Below, one piece after another: positions 5,822 to 14,939 of a stretch of DNA of 14,939 nt. The notes below the pieces were generated by a model. The model searched no databases. It was not told where the DNA came from and saw only the letters and a list, made by a program, of their open reading frames with translations. Within the stretch, counting starts at the first letter, position 1, and each line of letters opens with the position of its first letter. The position numbers were made by a program, and so were the translations under genes. The stretch is taken from contig JAHENE010000020.1 in NCBI GenBank assembly GCA_024643305.1, forward strand, positions 1 to 14,939, written 5' to 3'. The stretch is from Thiobacillaceae bacterium. GTDB taxonomy: Bacteria > Pseudomonadota > Gammaproteobacteria > Burkholderiales > Thiobacillaceae.

Positions 5822-7219
5822 TCAGAGCACTTCAGCAGCGAAATCCGCCAGTCGCGAACGTTCACCACGCGCCAGCGTGACATGGCCGCTGTGCGGCCAG
5901 CCTTTGAAGTGGTCTACGACGTAGGTTAGTCCGGAACTGCCTTCAGTCAAATAAGGTGTGTCGATCTGGGAGATGTTGCCGAGACAGATAACCTTGGTGC
6001 CAGGGCCCGCGCGGGTGATGAGGGTTTTCATCTGCTTGGGCGTGAGGTTCTGCGCTTCGTCTATGATCAGGAACTTGTTGATGAAGGTGCGGCCGCGCAT
6101 GAAGTTGAGCGACTTGATCTTGATGCGGCTGCGAATCAGGTCCTGCGTAGCGGCACGGCCCCAGTCACCGGCTTCGTCGTCGGTCTTGTTCAGCACATCG
6201 AGGTTGTCTTCCAGCGCGCCCATCCACGGCGTCATTTTTTCTTCCTCGGTGCCGGGCAGGAAACCGATGTCCTCGCCAACCGGCACCGTTACGCGGGTCA
6301 TGATGATTTCGCTGTAGATTTTCTTTTCCAGCACTTGGGCAAGGCCAGCAGCCAGTGTCAGCAGGGTCTTGCCGGTGCCGGCCTGTCCCAGCAGGGTGAC
6401 AAAATCGATGTCCGGGTCCATCAGCATGTTCAAGGCGAAATTCTGTTCGCGGTTGCGCGAGGTGATGCCCCAGACATTGTTCTTGTGGTGGGCGTAATCC
6501 TTGATGGTTTGGAATTCTACGGTCTTGCCCTTTACGCCCAGCACCTTTGCGTAAAGCGGTGTGTCGGTTTCCTGATACACAAACTCGTTGACCAAAAAGC
6601 CGTCCGCCATGGGGCCCTTGATGCGGTAAAAGGTATGGCCGTTTGCCTGCCAGGATTCCATGCCCTTGCCGTGCTTGTCCCAGAAATCCACAGGCAGTTC
6701 GGTGACGCCGGTATAGAGCAGGTCTGTGTCTTCCAGAACCTTGTCGTTGTAGTAGTCCTCGGCATGCAGGCCCAGGGCGCGCGCCTTGATGCGCATGTTG
6801 ATGTCTTTCGACACCAGCACCACCTGGCGTTTGGAAAACTTCTCGCTCAGGTGCAGGACGACGCCAAGGATCTGGTTGTCTACCTTGCTGGCGGCAAGCG
6901 AAACCGGGAGTGGGCCATTTACGGCTTCGGTTTGCAAAAACAGGCGGCCGGTGGCGGCTTCATGGCTGTGCGGACCAAGTGGTATGCCTTCGTCCATGTT
7001 TGTCCAGTCGCGCACCAGTTCGTCCAGGAAGCGGCTGGCCTGCCGGGCATTGCGCGAAACCTCGCTCATGCCTTTTTTGTGCTGGTCCAGTTCCTCGAGC
7101 GTAATGATGGGGATCAGCAGATCGTGTTCCTGGAAACGGAACAGGCACGTGGGGTCGTGCATCATCACATTGGTATCAAGAACAAAAAGTTTCTTTGCTG
7201 CTGTCGTTTTCTTGGGCAT
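5822..7219 (-). CDS. PIN-PhoH family ATPase/ribonuclease (PhoH2-like)
   Basis: This 465-residue protein joins two domains. The N-terminal PIN nuclease domain (about 10-150) begins LFVLDTNVMMHDP with acidic Asp15, has Glu43/Glu44 and the later VSKDINMRIKA segment (Asp139), consistent with a metal-dependent RNase. The C-terminal PhoH domain (about 255-465) is a P-loop ATPase with Walker A GQAGTGKT (278-285) and Walker B FLIIDEAQ (383-390; Asp387, Glu388). PhoH2 proteins of this design are described as RNA helicase/ribonucleases. The protein is distinct from the shorter PhoH encoded beside ybeY. It lies 12 bases after bcp and 25 bases before the DUF4197 gene, suggesting one operon. It is cytoplasmic, with no signal peptide or membrane segment. 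All catalytic residues I can check are present. Function beyond RNA processing or stress response is not resolved. Confidence 0.94.
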   Translation of the reverse strand: MPKKTTAAKKLFVLDTNVMMHDPTCLFRFQEHDLLIPIITLEELDQHKKGMSEVSRNARQASRFLDELVRDWTNMDEGIPLGPHSHEAATGRLFLQTEAVNGPLPVSLAASKVDNQILGVVLHLSEKFSKRQVVLVSKDINMRIKARALGLHAEDYYNDKVLEDTDLLYTGVTELPVDFWDKHGKGMESWQANGHTFYRIKGPMADGFLVNEFVYQETDTPLYAKVLGVKGKTVEFQTIKDYAHHKNNVWGITSRNREQNFALNMLMDPDIDFVTLLGQAGTGKTLLTLAAGLAQVLEKKIYSEIIMTRVTVPVGEDIGFLPGTEEEKMTPWMGALEDNLDVLNKTDDEAGDWGRAATQDLIRSRIKIKSLNFMRGRTFINKFLIIDEAQNLTPKQMKTLITRAGPGTKVICLGNISQIDTPYLTEGSSGLTYVVDHFKGWPHSGHVTLARGERSRLADFAAEVL

Positions 7220-7231
7220 GTACGATGGGTT

Positions 7232-7687
7232 TTATTTCAATGATTGAACAAAGGCCAAAACTTCTGCGGCGTGACCAGGTGTTCTGACTGCACGCCACTC
7301 GTGCGTCAGCTTGCCGTTTTTGTCGAACACGAAGGTACTGCGTTCCACGCCGCGTACCTGTTTGCCATACATGTTTTTAAGTTTCATGACACCAAACAGT
7401 TCACAGAGTTTTTCTTCGGGGTCGGAAATGAGCTCGAAGGGCAGGCCGAGCTTGGCCTTGAAGTTCTGGTGCAATTTGAGGCTGTCGCGTGAAACGCCGG
7501 CAATGACTGCACCAGCCTTGGCGAACTTTGCCGCCAGATCGCGGAATTCCATGCCTTCGGTGGTGCAGCCGGGCGTGTTGTCCTTGGGGTAGAAATAAAG
7601 TACTACTGCCTTGCCCTTTTGGGCCGAGAGTTGGAACGAGCCGCCTGTAGCGTCAGCCTCGAAATCCTGGATGTCGGGAAGCGTCAT
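7232..7687 (-). CDS. bcp: Thiol peroxidase of the Bcp/PrxQ family
   Basis: This peroxiredoxin (151 residues from the chosen ATG) reduces peroxides and organic hydroperoxides in the cytoplasm using thioredoxin-type reductants. The active-site segment is YFYPKDNTPGCTTEGMEFRD, with peroxidatic Cys41. The resolving Cys that many PrxQ proteins have five residues later is Met46 here; a second cysteine, Cys95 (EEKLCELFGV), aligns with the third cysteine of E. coli Bcp. The conserved Arg in RSTFVFD (116-122) is present. A GTG at 7729 would add 14 residues (MFGPKWHQYYQTQD) not typical of the family, with its purine run only about two bases from the codon, so I prefer the ATG at 7687. It is first of a run with phoH and the DUF4197 gene. 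trxB lies 1.4 kb away, which could supply reducing power through thioredoxin. Confidence 0.92.
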   Translation of the reverse strand: MTLPDIQDFEADATGGSFQLSAQKGKAVVLYFYPKDNTPGCTTEGMEFRDLAAKFAKAGAVIAGVSRDSLKLHQNFKAKLGLPFELISDPEEKLCELFGVMKLKNMYGKQVRGVERSTFVFDKNGKLTHEWRAVRTPGHAAEVLAFVQSLK

Positions 7688-7815
7688 GTCTTGTGTCTGG
7701 TAATACTGATGCCATTTTGGACCGAACACTACCCCCTAGGCAACCATTAAAAACGGACCATCGTTAACTGCATGATCGATAAGATTTCTTGATTATTCGG
7801 ATATTGCCGCACTGA

Positions 7816-7845
7816 TTGTTTTCAGGCTGAGACTACCTATATACT
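7816..7845 (+). promoter_or_regulatory. Candidate sigma-70 promoter for the DsrE-like lipoprotein
   Basis: TTGTTT (7816-7821), an 18-base spacer and TATACT (7840-7845) resemble a housekeeping promoter. Transcription would start near 7852, leaving an unusually long leader of about 159 bases. This is a consensus match only. Confidence 0.35.
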
Positions 7846-7998
7846 TGCCCGAAGAGGCTATGGTTTTCGCGGTCCCATAAAAATATTTAAAAAAACATGG
7901 AATAAATCGTTTGGGCCAGCGTCTTTTATTGTAGGTTGGACAGCTTCACTAGCATTCATGCGGAGATGCACAAGTTCGACTTAAATTATTATTCATTG

Positions 7999-8004
7999 AA
8001 GGAG
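7999..8004 (+). promoter_or_regulatory. Ribosome binding site fixing the lipoprotein start
   Basis: AAGGAG lies six bases before the ATG at 8011. It identifies this ATG, not the upstream in-frame codon at 7936, as the true start. Confidence 0.8.
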
Positions 8005-8010
8005 ACATAC

Positions 8011-8442
8011 ATGAAATTGACCGGTCTTTTAGCCGCTTCCATGCTTGCTGTGACCATGCTGTCTGGTTGCGCTACGCAAAGTAACGAGCCCACCTCCAAG
8101 GTGGTTTATCACGTCAATGACGCCAGTGTTGCCCGCGTTGCCATGCGTAATATCCAGAACCACCTGAACGCCGAACCCGGCGCCAAGATTGTTGTGGTTA
8201 CCCACGGCAAGGGCATTGACTTCCTGTTGAATGATGCCAAGGACGACAAGGGCGAGACCTACACTGCCCAGATCGCCAGCCTGAAGGATCAGGGCGTGAC
8301 CTTTGACGTTTGCGCCAACACCCTCAAGGGCCGCAAGATCACCAACGAAGCGGTGATCCTGGACGCCCAGGTTGTGCCCTCCGGCGTTGCCGAAGTTGGC
8401 AAGCTCCAGGCCAAAGAAGGCTACGTTTACATCAAGCCCTAA
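8011..8442 (+). CDS. DsrE/DsrF-like lipoprotein
   Basis: This 143-residue protein starts with a signal peptide and lipobox (MLSGC, Cys20), so it is predicted to be lipidated and exported. The rest reads as a small DsrE-type alpha/beta domain: VVYHVND (31-37), ARVAMRNIQNHLN, KIVVVTHGKGIDFLL (59-73), a helix ending SLKDQGVTFDVCANTL (90-105) and a final YVYIKP. Cys101 is where sulfur-relay DsrE/TusD proteins carry a persulfide-bearing cysteine, but whether the exported form does sulfur chemistry is unknown. The gene is monocistronic: AT-rich upstream region with a candidate promoter, strong Shine-Dalgarno, and an intrinsic terminator 24 bases after the stop. Its codon use is dominated by C-ending codons (GCC, AAG, GAC), which together with the strong Shine-Dalgarno hints at high expression. 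Family call rests on fold-level wording and is fairly confident. Confidence 0.85.
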   Translation: MKLTGLLAASMLAVTMLSGCATQSNEPTSKVVYHVNDASVARVAMRNIQNHLNAEPGAKIVVVTHGKGIDFLLNDAKDDKGETYTAQIASLKDQGVTFDVCANTLKGRKITNEAVILDAQVVPSGVAEVGKLQAKEGYVYIKP

Positions 8443-8465
8443 TTCGGGTCTGATTTAGACATTAA

Positions 8466-8489
8466 GGGGCCGCGCAAGCGGCCCTTTTT
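8466..8489 (+). terminator. Intrinsic terminator after the DsrE-like gene
   Basis: A perfect 7-bp GC-rich stem, GGGCCGC (8467-8473) / GCGGCCC (8478-8484), with a GCAA tetraloop is followed by five T. On the minus strand the hairpin is followed by CTTAAT rather than a T-run, so it mainly serves the plus-strand gene. Confidence 0.9.
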
Positions 8490-8501
8490 GTTTGTGCGAA
8501 T

Positions 8502-9052
8502 TTAACGCAAGTTACTTTTCAACAACACGATGGCCGCGCCGCTGCCACCGTCAGCAAGTCTGGCCTGGCAAAAAGCCAATACATCTTCGCGCTGGATCAG
8601 CCAGTGCCGCAGTTTATGTTTGAGAACGGGTTCGCGGTTTTTCGAGCGCAGCCCCTTGCCGTGAACAATGCGTACACAGCGGCGATCATTGCGCGCACAT
8701 TGGAGCAGGAATTCGGCGAGTGCCACACGTGCCTCGTCGGAGCGCAGTCCATGCAGGTCGAGTTCTGCCTGGATCCCCCACCCACCGCGCTTGAGTTTGC
8801 GCAGGCTTGCAGCGGGTACGCCCGGGCGGACAAAGAACAGCTCTTCACCGGTTTCGGTTTGTTCGAGGATCTCCCACGGGTCGGACAGGCAGTCGATCAA
8901 AGCCTGTTGTTCATCTTTAAGCCGTTGCAGAGGCAAGGGTTTGACGCGGGGAGGGCCGGGTTCAGTCTTGTTGACAGGCGCCAGGGGCACGGCGTCGCCC
9001 ACCTCCTGCCGGAAGAGGTGGAAGTCTTCTGGCGGAGAGGTGGGTTTAGGCA

Positions 9053-9053
<1 letters not shown>
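8502..9053 (-). CDS. Smr-domain protein
   Basis: This 183-residue protein has a proline-rich, probably flexible N-terminal half and a C-terminal Smr (small MutS-related) domain from about residue 94. The signature motifs are ELDLHGLRSDEA (97-108) and VRIVHGKGLRSK (127-138), typical of stand-alone Smr proteins such as SmrA/SmrB. Members of this family are nucleic-acid nucleases; SmrB cleaves mRNA at collided ribosomes in E. coli, but I cannot assign this protein to a subtype. The start is the ATG at 9053-9051, which overlaps the trxB stop as TGATG; an upstream in-frame start at 9107 would only add residues encoded inside trxB. The overlap implies translational coupling with trxB. Cytoplasmic, no membrane segment. 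Domain identification is confident; the substrate is not known from sequence. Confidence 0.9.
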
Positions 9054-10057
<1,004 letters not shown>

Positions 10058-10103
10058 CTACCAAGTTGTCGCTCAGTTCCGGCCATGACCCGGTGAGGGC
10101 TTA

Positions 10104-10109
10104 TATAAT
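10104..10109 (+). promoter_or_regulatory. Candidate -10 element for ftsK
   Basis: A perfect TATAAT lies 26 bases before the ftsK ATG, giving a short leader of about 20 bases. The -35 at the right distance (GGCCAT) is poor, so this promoter may be weak or need an activator. The call rests on the -10 match only. Confidence 0.45.
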
Positions 10110-10135
10110 GTCGCATTCATCGTTTTAAAGCCGTT

Positions 10136-12421
10136 ATGCCCCAGGCCAAACGTCATACACGTACCCGAATAGCCGAACCCCTGCCGCCGCGCATGCTGAA
10201 GCTTTTGCGCGAGGCCCGCGCCATCGTCGTACTTGCGGCTGCCTTGTTTCTTGCGGCCATGCTGACGACGTACAGCGTGAACGATCCAGGTTTCTTTACC
10301 ACCGGCGGTGAGGGTGCGCAGCCTGCCAATCTCGCCGGTTACATGGGTGCCTGGGTGTCCGACCTGCTGCTGGGTTTGCTGGGTTATTCTGCCTGGTGGC
10401 TGGTGCTGTTGGCCATTGGATACGCGGTGTGGGTCTTCAGACACCTTGAAGAAGAGCCTTTGGCCAGCCGCCGCCATCTGTGGGTGACGTTGGGCGGATT
10501 TGTGTTGCTGGTGCTGTCGAGCAGTGCGCTGGAATACGTGCGTCTGTGGTCGGCCACCGGTCTTCTGCATGGGGCGGGCGGCATACTGGGCCAGGGTGTC
10601 GGGAGTGCAGTTCTGTCAATGGCCGGTTTTACCGGCAGCACGCTGCTTTTGCTGATGGGCATGGCCATCGGTTTCAGCCTGTACACGAGTGTTTCATGGG
10701 TGCGCATTGCGGAAAGCACGGGTGGATGGCTGGAGCGGGCCTGGTGGGCCGCCATTGGCTATATACAGCGCAAGCGCGATGAAAGAATCGGCCAGGCTGC
10801 GCTGCATCAGCGTGAGGAAGTGGTGGCCGAGGAGAAAAAGAAACTCGAAATCGCCAAGCCCATCCGGATCGAGCCTGTGGTCAAGGAAGTACCAAAATCG
10901 CCACGCCTGGATACGGAAAAGCAGTCCCCCCTGTTCAGGGAATTGCCGGACTCGCCATTGCCTCCGCTGCATTTGCTGGACGAAGCTACCGAAACCGCCG
11001 AACCTGTGGGCAAGGAAGTGCTGGAATTCACCTCGCTGATGATCGAGCGCAAGCTCAAGGAATTTGGCGTGGAGGTGAAGGTGGTTTCCGCTTCCCCCGG
11101 TCCGGTGATTACACGCTATGAAATCGAGCCGGCCATCGGCGTCAAGGGCAGCCAGATCGTCAATCTTTCAAAGGACCTTGCCCGCACCTTGTCGGTGGTG
11201 AGCATACGTGTTGTGGAGGCCATACCCGGCAAGCACACCATGGGCCTGGAAATCCCCAATCCAACGCGCCAGACCGTACATCTTTCCGAGATACTCGGTT
11301 CCAAGGTTTACCATGACATGGGCAGCCCCTTGACCGTAGCGCTGGGCAAGGACATCGCCGGCAATCCGATGGTGGCAGACCTTGCCAAGATGCCGCATTT
11401 GCTGGTGGCGGGCACCACCGGCTCCGGCAAGTCAGTCGGCATCAATGCCATGATCCTGTCACTGGTCTACAAGGCCGGGCCTGACACGGTTCGCCTCATC
11501 ATGGTCGATCCAAAGATGCTGGAATTGTCCGTCTATGAAGGTATTCCCCATCTGCTGGCGCCGGTAGTCACCGACATGCGTCAGGCGGCTTCCGCGCTCA
11601 ACTGGTGTGTGGGCGAGATGGACCGGCGCTACAAACTAATGTCCGCGCTTGGCGTGCGTAACCTCGCAGGCTACAACCAGAAACTGCGCGATGCAAAGAA
11701 GGCTGGCAAGCCCATCACACATCCCTTCAGCCTTACACCCGACAACCCCGAGCCGTTGGAACCCATGCCGCTGATCGTGGTGGTGATCGACGAGCTGGCT
11801 GACCTGATGATGGTGGTGGGCAAGAAGGTCGAGGAACTCATTGCACGTCTGGCGCAAAAGGCGCGTGCTGCAGGCGTGCATCTGATCCTGGCCACCCAGC
11901 GCCCATCGGTGGACGTCATCACCGGACTTATCAAGGCCAACATTCCCACCCGCATTGCTTTCCAGGTATCCAGCAAGATCGACTCCCGCACCATCCTTGA
12001 CCAGCAGGGGGCAGAAGCGCTTTTGGGGCAGGGCGACATGCTGTATCTGCCACCGGGCATGGGGTTGCCCAGCCGTGTGCACGGCGCGTTTGTTTCTGAC
12101 GGTGAAGTGCACCGTGTGGTGGACTACCTCAAGGGTCTGGGCGCGCCGGAATACGTCGAGGGTATGCTCGAAAGCCCTGAAGAATCCGCCGAAGGCATGG
12201 AAGGCGACGGCGGCGATGCCGAATCCGATCCGTTGTACGACCAGGCCGTCGGGATTGTGCTCAAAACGCGACGCGCATCCATTTCCGCAGTGCAGCGCCA
12301 TCTCCGGATCGGCTACAACCGTGCTGCGCGCATGATCGAGGCCATGGAAAAAGCTGGACTCGTCTCCGCCATGCAGCCTAACGGCAACCGCGAAGTGATT
12401 GCGCCCAAGCCGGATAACTGA
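10136..12421 (+). CDS. ftsK: DNA translocase FtsK
   Basis: This 761-residue protein pumps chromosomal DNA at the division septum and directs dimer resolution by XerCD at dif. The N-terminal membrane domain has hydrophobic helices near residues 29-48, 73-100, 115-137 and 157-188. A short charged linker (about 190-300) replaces the long linker of E. coli FtsK, which has roughly 1,330 residues. The alpha/beta motor contains Walker A GTTGSGKS (426-433) and Walker [11 protein letters not shown] (Asp552-Glu553), with FtsK signatures [18 protein letters not shown] and [20 protein letters not shown]. The last 65 or so residues form the winged-helix gamma domain (DPLYDQAV to NREVIAP), which reads polar KOPS-type sequences. 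The start ATG follows a consensus -10 by 26 bases. lolA, rarA and serS follow in the same direction, an arrangement familiar from many proteobacteria. Certain assignment. Confidence 0.97.
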   Translation: MPQAKRHTRTRIAEPLPPRMLKLLREARAIVVLAAALFLAAMLTTYSVNDPGFFTTGGEGAQPANLAGYMGAWVSDLLLGLLGYSAWWLVLLAIGYAVWVFRHLEEEPLASRRHLWVTLGGFVLLVLSSSALEYVRLWSATGLLHGAGGILGQGVGSAVLSMAGFTGSTLLLLMGMAIGFSLYTSVSWVRIAESTGGWLERAWWAAIGYIQRKRDERIGQAALHQREEVVAEEKKKLEIAKPIRIEPVVKEVPKSPRLDTEKQSPLFRELPDSPLPPLHLLDEATETAEPVGKEVLEFTSLMIERKLKEFGVEVKVVSASPGPVITRYEIEPAIGVKGSQIVNLSKDLARTLSVVSIRVVEAIPGKHTMGLEIPNPTRQTVHLSEILGSKVYHDMGSPLTVALGKDIAGNPMVADLAKMPHLLVAGTTGSGKSVGINAMILSLVYKAGPDTVRLIMVDPKMLELSVYEGIPHLLAPVVTDMRQAASALNWCVGEMDRRYKLMSALGVRNLAGYNQKLRDAKKAGKPITHPFSLTPDNPEPLEPMPLIVVVIDELADLMMVVGKKVEELIARLAQKARAAGVHLILATQRPSVDVITGLIKANIPTRIAFQVSSKIDSRTILDQQGAEALLGQGDMLYLPPGMGLPSRVHGAFVSDGEVHRVVDYLKGLGAPEYVEGMLESPEESAEGMEGDGGDAESDPLYDQAVGIVLKTRRASISAVQRHLRIGYNRAARMIEAMEKAGLVSAMQPNGNREVIAPKPDN

Positions 12422-12491
12422 TCAGAAAAATTGAACCAGCCAGGGTATCTGCCACCCTAAGAGAAATCCTGACCACAACTTGTTACCCATC

Positions 12492-13103
12492 ATGAAAATC
12501 CGTACTTGCCTGTTTTCCGTTTTGTTGTTTTCCTGCCCGGCGTTCGCAGGCGGCGTGGACGCGCTCAAGGCTTTCATCAGCGATAGCCGCACGGCCACGG
12601 CCAACTTTACGCAAACCGTAACGGATCAGAACGGCAAGGCAAGGCAAAAATCGGAAGGCACGCTGGCCTTTTCGCGCCCCGGAAAATTCCGCTGGGTTTA
12701 CCAGAAACCATATGAGCAGTTGATTGTGGGGGACGGCAGCAAGCTGTGGATTTACGATGCCGACCTTGAGCAGGTGACAGTCAGGAAACTGGGTGAAGCG
12801 CTCGGTTCCAGCCCGGCCGCCTTGCTGGCGGGCAGCAACGATATCGAAAAGCATTTCACCCTGAAAGATGCCGGAAACAGCGATGGGCTGGAATGGCTGG
12901 AAGCGCGCCCCAAGGACAAAGAGTCCACATTTGAAGCGGTACGCATGGGATTTGCCGGCAATACGCTGGCTGCGATGGAACTGAAGGATGCTTTCGGCCA
13001 GACCACGCTGCTCAGGTTCTCAAATCTGGAAAAGAACCCGGCGGTGAGTCCGGCTGAATTCAGATTTACGCCACCTAAAAATGCAGATGTGATTTCGGAT
13101 TGA
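12492..13103 (+). CDS. lolA: Outer-membrane lipoprotein carrier protein LolA
   Basis: This 203-residue periplasmic chaperone accepts lipoproteins from the LolCDE exporter and hands them to LolB at the outer membrane. A Sec signal peptide (hydrophobic core LFSVLLFSCPAFA, cleavage after Ala19) precedes a LolA-type open beta-barrel. The conserved stretch is FSRPGKFRWVYQKPYEQLIV followed by DGSKLWIYDADLEQVTV, with an Arg/Trp-rich first strand. The ATG at 12492 is chosen; a TTG twelve bases upstream would add four residues before the signal peptide without reason. It lies 70 bases after ftsK and its stop overlaps the start region of rarA. The window encodes two predicted lipoproteins, likely clients. 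No strong Shine-Dalgarno was seen. Assignment is confident. Confidence 0.95.
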   Translation: MKIRTCLFSVLLFSCPAFAGGVDALKAFISDSRTATANFTQTVTDQNGKARQKSEGTLAFSRPGKFRWVYQKPYEQLIVGDGSKLWIYDADLEQVTVRKLGEALGSSPAALLAGSNDIEKHFTLKDAGNSDGLEWLEARPKDKESTFEAVRMGFAGNTLAAMELKDAFGQTTLLRFSNLEKNPAVSPAEFRFTPPKNADVISD

Positions 13104-13105
13104 GT

Positions 13106-14413
13106 GTGTCTGCCGACCTGTTCGAATCCGATACGGTTTATCAGCCACTGGCAGATCGCCTGCGTCCGCAGACGCTGGACGAGGTGGTGGGGCAGGCGCA
13201 CCTGATCGGTCCCGGCAAGCCACTGCGTGTAGCTTACGAGTCCGGCAAGCTGCACTCCTTCATTCTCTGGGGCCCCCCGGGCGTAGGCAAAACCACGCTG
13301 GCGCGGCTGATGGCCGATGCCATGGCGGCAGACTTCATCCCGCTCTCGGCGGTGCTGTCCGGCGTCAAAGATATTCGCGAAGCAGTGGCCCGCGCTGAAG
13401 GCAATCGCGCCATCGGCCGCCACACCATTTTGTTCGTGGATGAAATCCACCGCTTTAACAAGGCCCAGCAGGATGCGCTGCTGCCACATGTGGAATCCGG
13501 GCTGGTGACCTTTATTGGCGCGACCACCGAGAACCCGTCGTTTGAAGTGGTGGGCGCCTTGCTGTCGCGCGCCCAGGTTTATGTTCTGAAATCCCTTACG
13601 GCGGCGGATCTGCAAGCCCTGTTCGAACGGGTGCGGCAGGCGCTGCCGGACGTGAAATTCGAGTCGGGTGTGGTCGACAAGGTTGTCGAATACGCCGATG
13701 GCGATGCACGGCGTTTCCTCAACGATCTGGAACAACTGGCCGAAGCAGCACACACGCAGAAGTCCGCAGTGACCCTGGAACTGGCGAGCGATGTGCTGGT
13801 GCGGGGTACGCGGCGCTTCGACAAGGGCGGCGAGAATTTCTACGACCAGATTTCCGCGTTGCACAAAAGCGTGCGCGGCTCCAACCCCGACGCCTCGCTT
13901 TACTGGATGGTGCGTATGCTCGACGGCGGTTGTGATCCGCTCTACCTCGCACGGCGGGTCATCCGCATGGCCAGCGAAGATGTCGGCCTGGCTGATCCCA
14001 GGGCTCTGAGATTGGCATTGGATGCGGCGGAAACCTATGAAAGGCTGGGCAGCCCGGAAGGCGAGCTGGCCATCGCCGAGGCCGTGCTCTACATGGCCTG
14101 CGCGCCCAAGAGCAATGCCGTGTATGTGGCTTACAATAACGCACGTCGCTTTGTGAGCGAAGATGGTTCGCGTGAGGTGCCGGTTCATTTGCGCAATGCG
14201 CCGACCAAGTTGATGAAAGAATTGGGCTATGGGCGCGCCTACCGCTACGCACACGACGAGCCGGATGCCTATGCGGCGGGCGAAACCTATTTGCCGGGTG
14301 ACATGAAGGAGCCCGGCTGGTACCAGCCCACCCCCAGGGGACTGGAAGGAAAAATTGCCGAACGGCTGAATTATTTGCGCGGGCTGGATAGCGCCGCGCG
14401 CAAGAAGAAATAA
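13106..14413 (+). CDS. rarA: Replication-associated recombination protein RarA (AAA+ ATPase)
   Basis: This 435-residue AAA+ ATPase, also called MgsA, acts at stalled replication forks and is related to clamp-loader subunits. Motifs seen are the N-terminal [16 protein letters not shown], Walker A GPPGVGKT (56-63), Walker [11 protein letters not shown] (Asp112-Glu113) and sensor-1 GATTENPSF. The C-terminal tetramerisation region has [20 protein letters not shown] and [10 protein letters not shown], and the protein ends [13 protein letters not shown]. The GTG at 13106 gives MSADLFE, matching the family N-terminus (typically MSxLF). A TTG at 13100 that overlaps the lolA stop would add two residues and cannot be excluded. 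It follows lolA with no gap and precedes serS by 13 bases, suggesting one transcript from ftsK onward. Assignment is certain; only the start codon is open. Confidence 0.96.
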   Translation: MSADLFESDTVYQPLADRLRPQTLDEVVGQAHLIGPGKPLRVAYESGKLHSFILWGPPGVGKTTLARLMADAMAADFIPLSAVLSGVKDIREAVARAEGNRAIGRHTILFVDEIHRFNKAQQDALLPHVESGLVTFIGATTENPSFEVVGALLSRAQVYVLKSLTAADLQALFERVRQALPDVKFESGVVDKVVEYADGDARRFLNDLEQLAEAAHTQKSAVTLELASDVLVRGTRRFDKGGENFYDQISALHKSVRGSNPDASLYWMVRMLDGGCDPLYLARRVIRMASEDVGLADPRALRLALDAAETYERLGSPEGELAIAEAVLYMACAPKSNAVYVAYNNARRFVSEDGSREVPVHLRNAPTKLMKELGYGRAYRYAHDEPDAYAAGETYLPGDMKEPGWYQPTPRGLEGKIAERLNYLRGLDSAARKKK

Positions 14414-14426
14414 CAGGGAAACAATC

Positions 14427-14939
14427 ATGCTGGATATTCAACACCTGCGCGCAGATATCGAAGATGTGGCAGCCAAACTTAAAACCCGCGGCTTCGATCT
14501 TGACGTGGCCGAGTTCAATGCGCTGGAAGCTGAACGCAAGACTGTGCAAACCCGCACCCAGGAATTGCAGGCGAGCCGCAACAGTTTGTCCAAGAGCATC
14601 GGTATCGCCAAATCCAAGGGCGAGGATGTGGCACCCATCATGGCCCAGGTTGCCGGGCTGGGCGACGAGTTGAAAGCGGCAGAAGAAAAACTGGCCTATA
14701 TCCAGACGCGCGTATTCGATTTGCTCGCGGGCGTGCCGAATCTGCCGCATGAATCGGTTCCGGTAGGCAAGGATGCCGACGAAAACCTGGAAGTCTCGCG
14801 CTGGGGTACGCCGCGCAAATTTGATTTCGAGGCAAAGGACCATGTTGACGTCGGCGCAGCCCTGGGTCTGGATTTCGAGGCGGGGGCCAAGTTGTCGGGC
14901 GCACGCTTTGCCGTGATGAAAGGCGGCATTGCCCGCCTG
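14427..14939 (+). CDS. serS: Seryl-tRNA synthetase (5' part)
   Basis: The first 171 codons of a class II aminoacyl-tRNA synthetase that charges tRNA-Ser; the gene runs off the window. The start [19 protein letters not shown] and the long charged helical arm (about residues 28-100; [20 protein letters not shown]) form the N-terminal coiled coil that grips the tRNA long variable arm. The following [18 protein letters not shown] and the beginning of the catalytic domain ([20 protein letters not shown], then [10 protein letters not shown]) are standard SerS wording. AGGGAA lies about eight bases before the ATG, supporting the start. It lies 13 bases downstream of rarA, an arrangement familiar from many Gram-negative genomes. 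Class II catalytic motifs 2 and 3 are outside the window. Assignment is certain. Confidence 0.97.
   Translation, partial: MLDIQHLRADIEDVAAKLKTRGFDLDVAEFNALEAERKTVQTRTQELQASRNSLSKSIGIAKSKGEDVAPIMAQVAGLGDELKAAEEKLAYIQTRVFDLLAGVPNLPHESVPVGKDADENLEVSRWGTPRKFDFEAKDHVDVGAALGLDFEAGAKLSGARFAVMKGGIARL

Larger units (their letters stand above)
7688..8010. other. 323-bp AT-rich intergenic region between divergent genes
   Basis: No convincing gene is present. The region separates leftward bcp from the rightward DsrE-like lipoprotein gene and is more AT-rich than its neighbours, especially 7876-7910. It contains a promoter candidate (7816-7845), a small palindrome AAGATTTCTT (7781-7790), a weak stem TATGG/CCATA (7859-7863 / 7875-7879) and the lipoprotein Shine-Dalgarno. 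An open frame runs from 7936 into the lipoprotein gene, but the Shine-Dalgarno and signal peptide place the true start at 8011. I did not recognise a riboswitch. Confidence 0.5.

Noticed and set aside
6335..7243. Open frame of 302 codons on the plus strand
   Set aside because: Shadow of the PIN-PhoH gene, which has Walker and PIN motifs on the minus strand.
7688..7729. GTG at 7729 as the Bcp start
   Set aside because: It adds 14 residues not typical of the family and its purine run is only about two bases from the codon; the ATG at 7687 gives the normal length.
12442..12458. Hairpin AGGGT/ACCCT between ftsK and lolA
   Set aside because: Five base pairs with no T-run on either strand; not supported as a terminator.
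12525..12545. Lipobox-like LFSC in the LolA signal peptide
   Set aside because: Phe at -2 is unusual for a lipobox and a standard Ala-x-Ala cleavage site follows; LolA is soluble by function.
12752..14428. Open frame of 558 codons on the minus strand
   Set aside because: It lies antisense to lolA and rarA, both complete recognised genes; its protein has no family features and is rich in His, Gln and Arg as expected for a shadow frame.

Overview
The window is about 14.9 kb of moderately GC-rich bacterial chromosome. Protein signatures and gene order (trxB–Smr gene, divergent ftsK, then lolA–rarA–serS) suggest a Gram-negative betaproteobacterium, perhaps Nitrosomonadales-like. That placement rests on recognised protein families and an impression of synteny, not on a search. 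Outer-membrane biology is evident from LolA, two lipoproteins and a DUF4197 exported protein. I see no rRNA, tRNA, CRISPR array, insertion sequence or prophage gene.

Layout, left to right. (1) 2-598 (+) is the 3' end of a RhlE-type DEAD-box RNA helicase, closed by a strong bidirectional terminator. (2) 698-1012 (-) is a small conserved-looking gene with a good ribosome binding site, interrupted by an in-frame amber codon at codon 16. (3) 1192-4974 is the most distinctive part, a phospho-signalling module. A transmembrane Ser/Thr kinase with a periplasmic PEGA domain, a TPR-like lipoprotein and a small two-helix membrane protein run leftward. A PP2C phosphatase and an FHA protein run rightward from the same 97-bp divergent promoter region. 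Kinase, phosphatase, FHA reader and lipoprotein together resemble the post-translational control cassettes of type VI secretion systems, but no secretion structural gene lies in the window. (4) 5050-7687 (-) holds a probable operon of bcp (peroxiredoxin), a PIN-PhoH ATPase and a DUF4197 protein. (5) 8011-8442 (+) is a DsrE-like lipoprotein after a 323-bp AT-rich intergenic stretch. (6) 8502-10009 (-) is trxB overlapping an Smr-domain gene. (7) 10136-14939 (+) is ftsK, lolA, rarA and the start of serS, a housekeeping block.

How the genes could work together. The kinase and PP2C would set Thr/Ser phosphorylation. The FHA protein would read it, and the PEGA domain and lipoprotein would sense or relay envelope state. 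The FHA domain lacks the usual Gly-Arg arginine and is followed by a threonine motif that could act as a switch. Bcp and TrxB belong to thiol/peroxide homeostasis. FtsK and RarA act in chromosome segregation and replication-fork rescue, and LolA in lipoprotein trafficking.

The strongest leads for something new are the signalling module, with its unrecognised small membrane protein and atypical FHA domain, and the amber-interrupted gene. Everything else looks ordinary.
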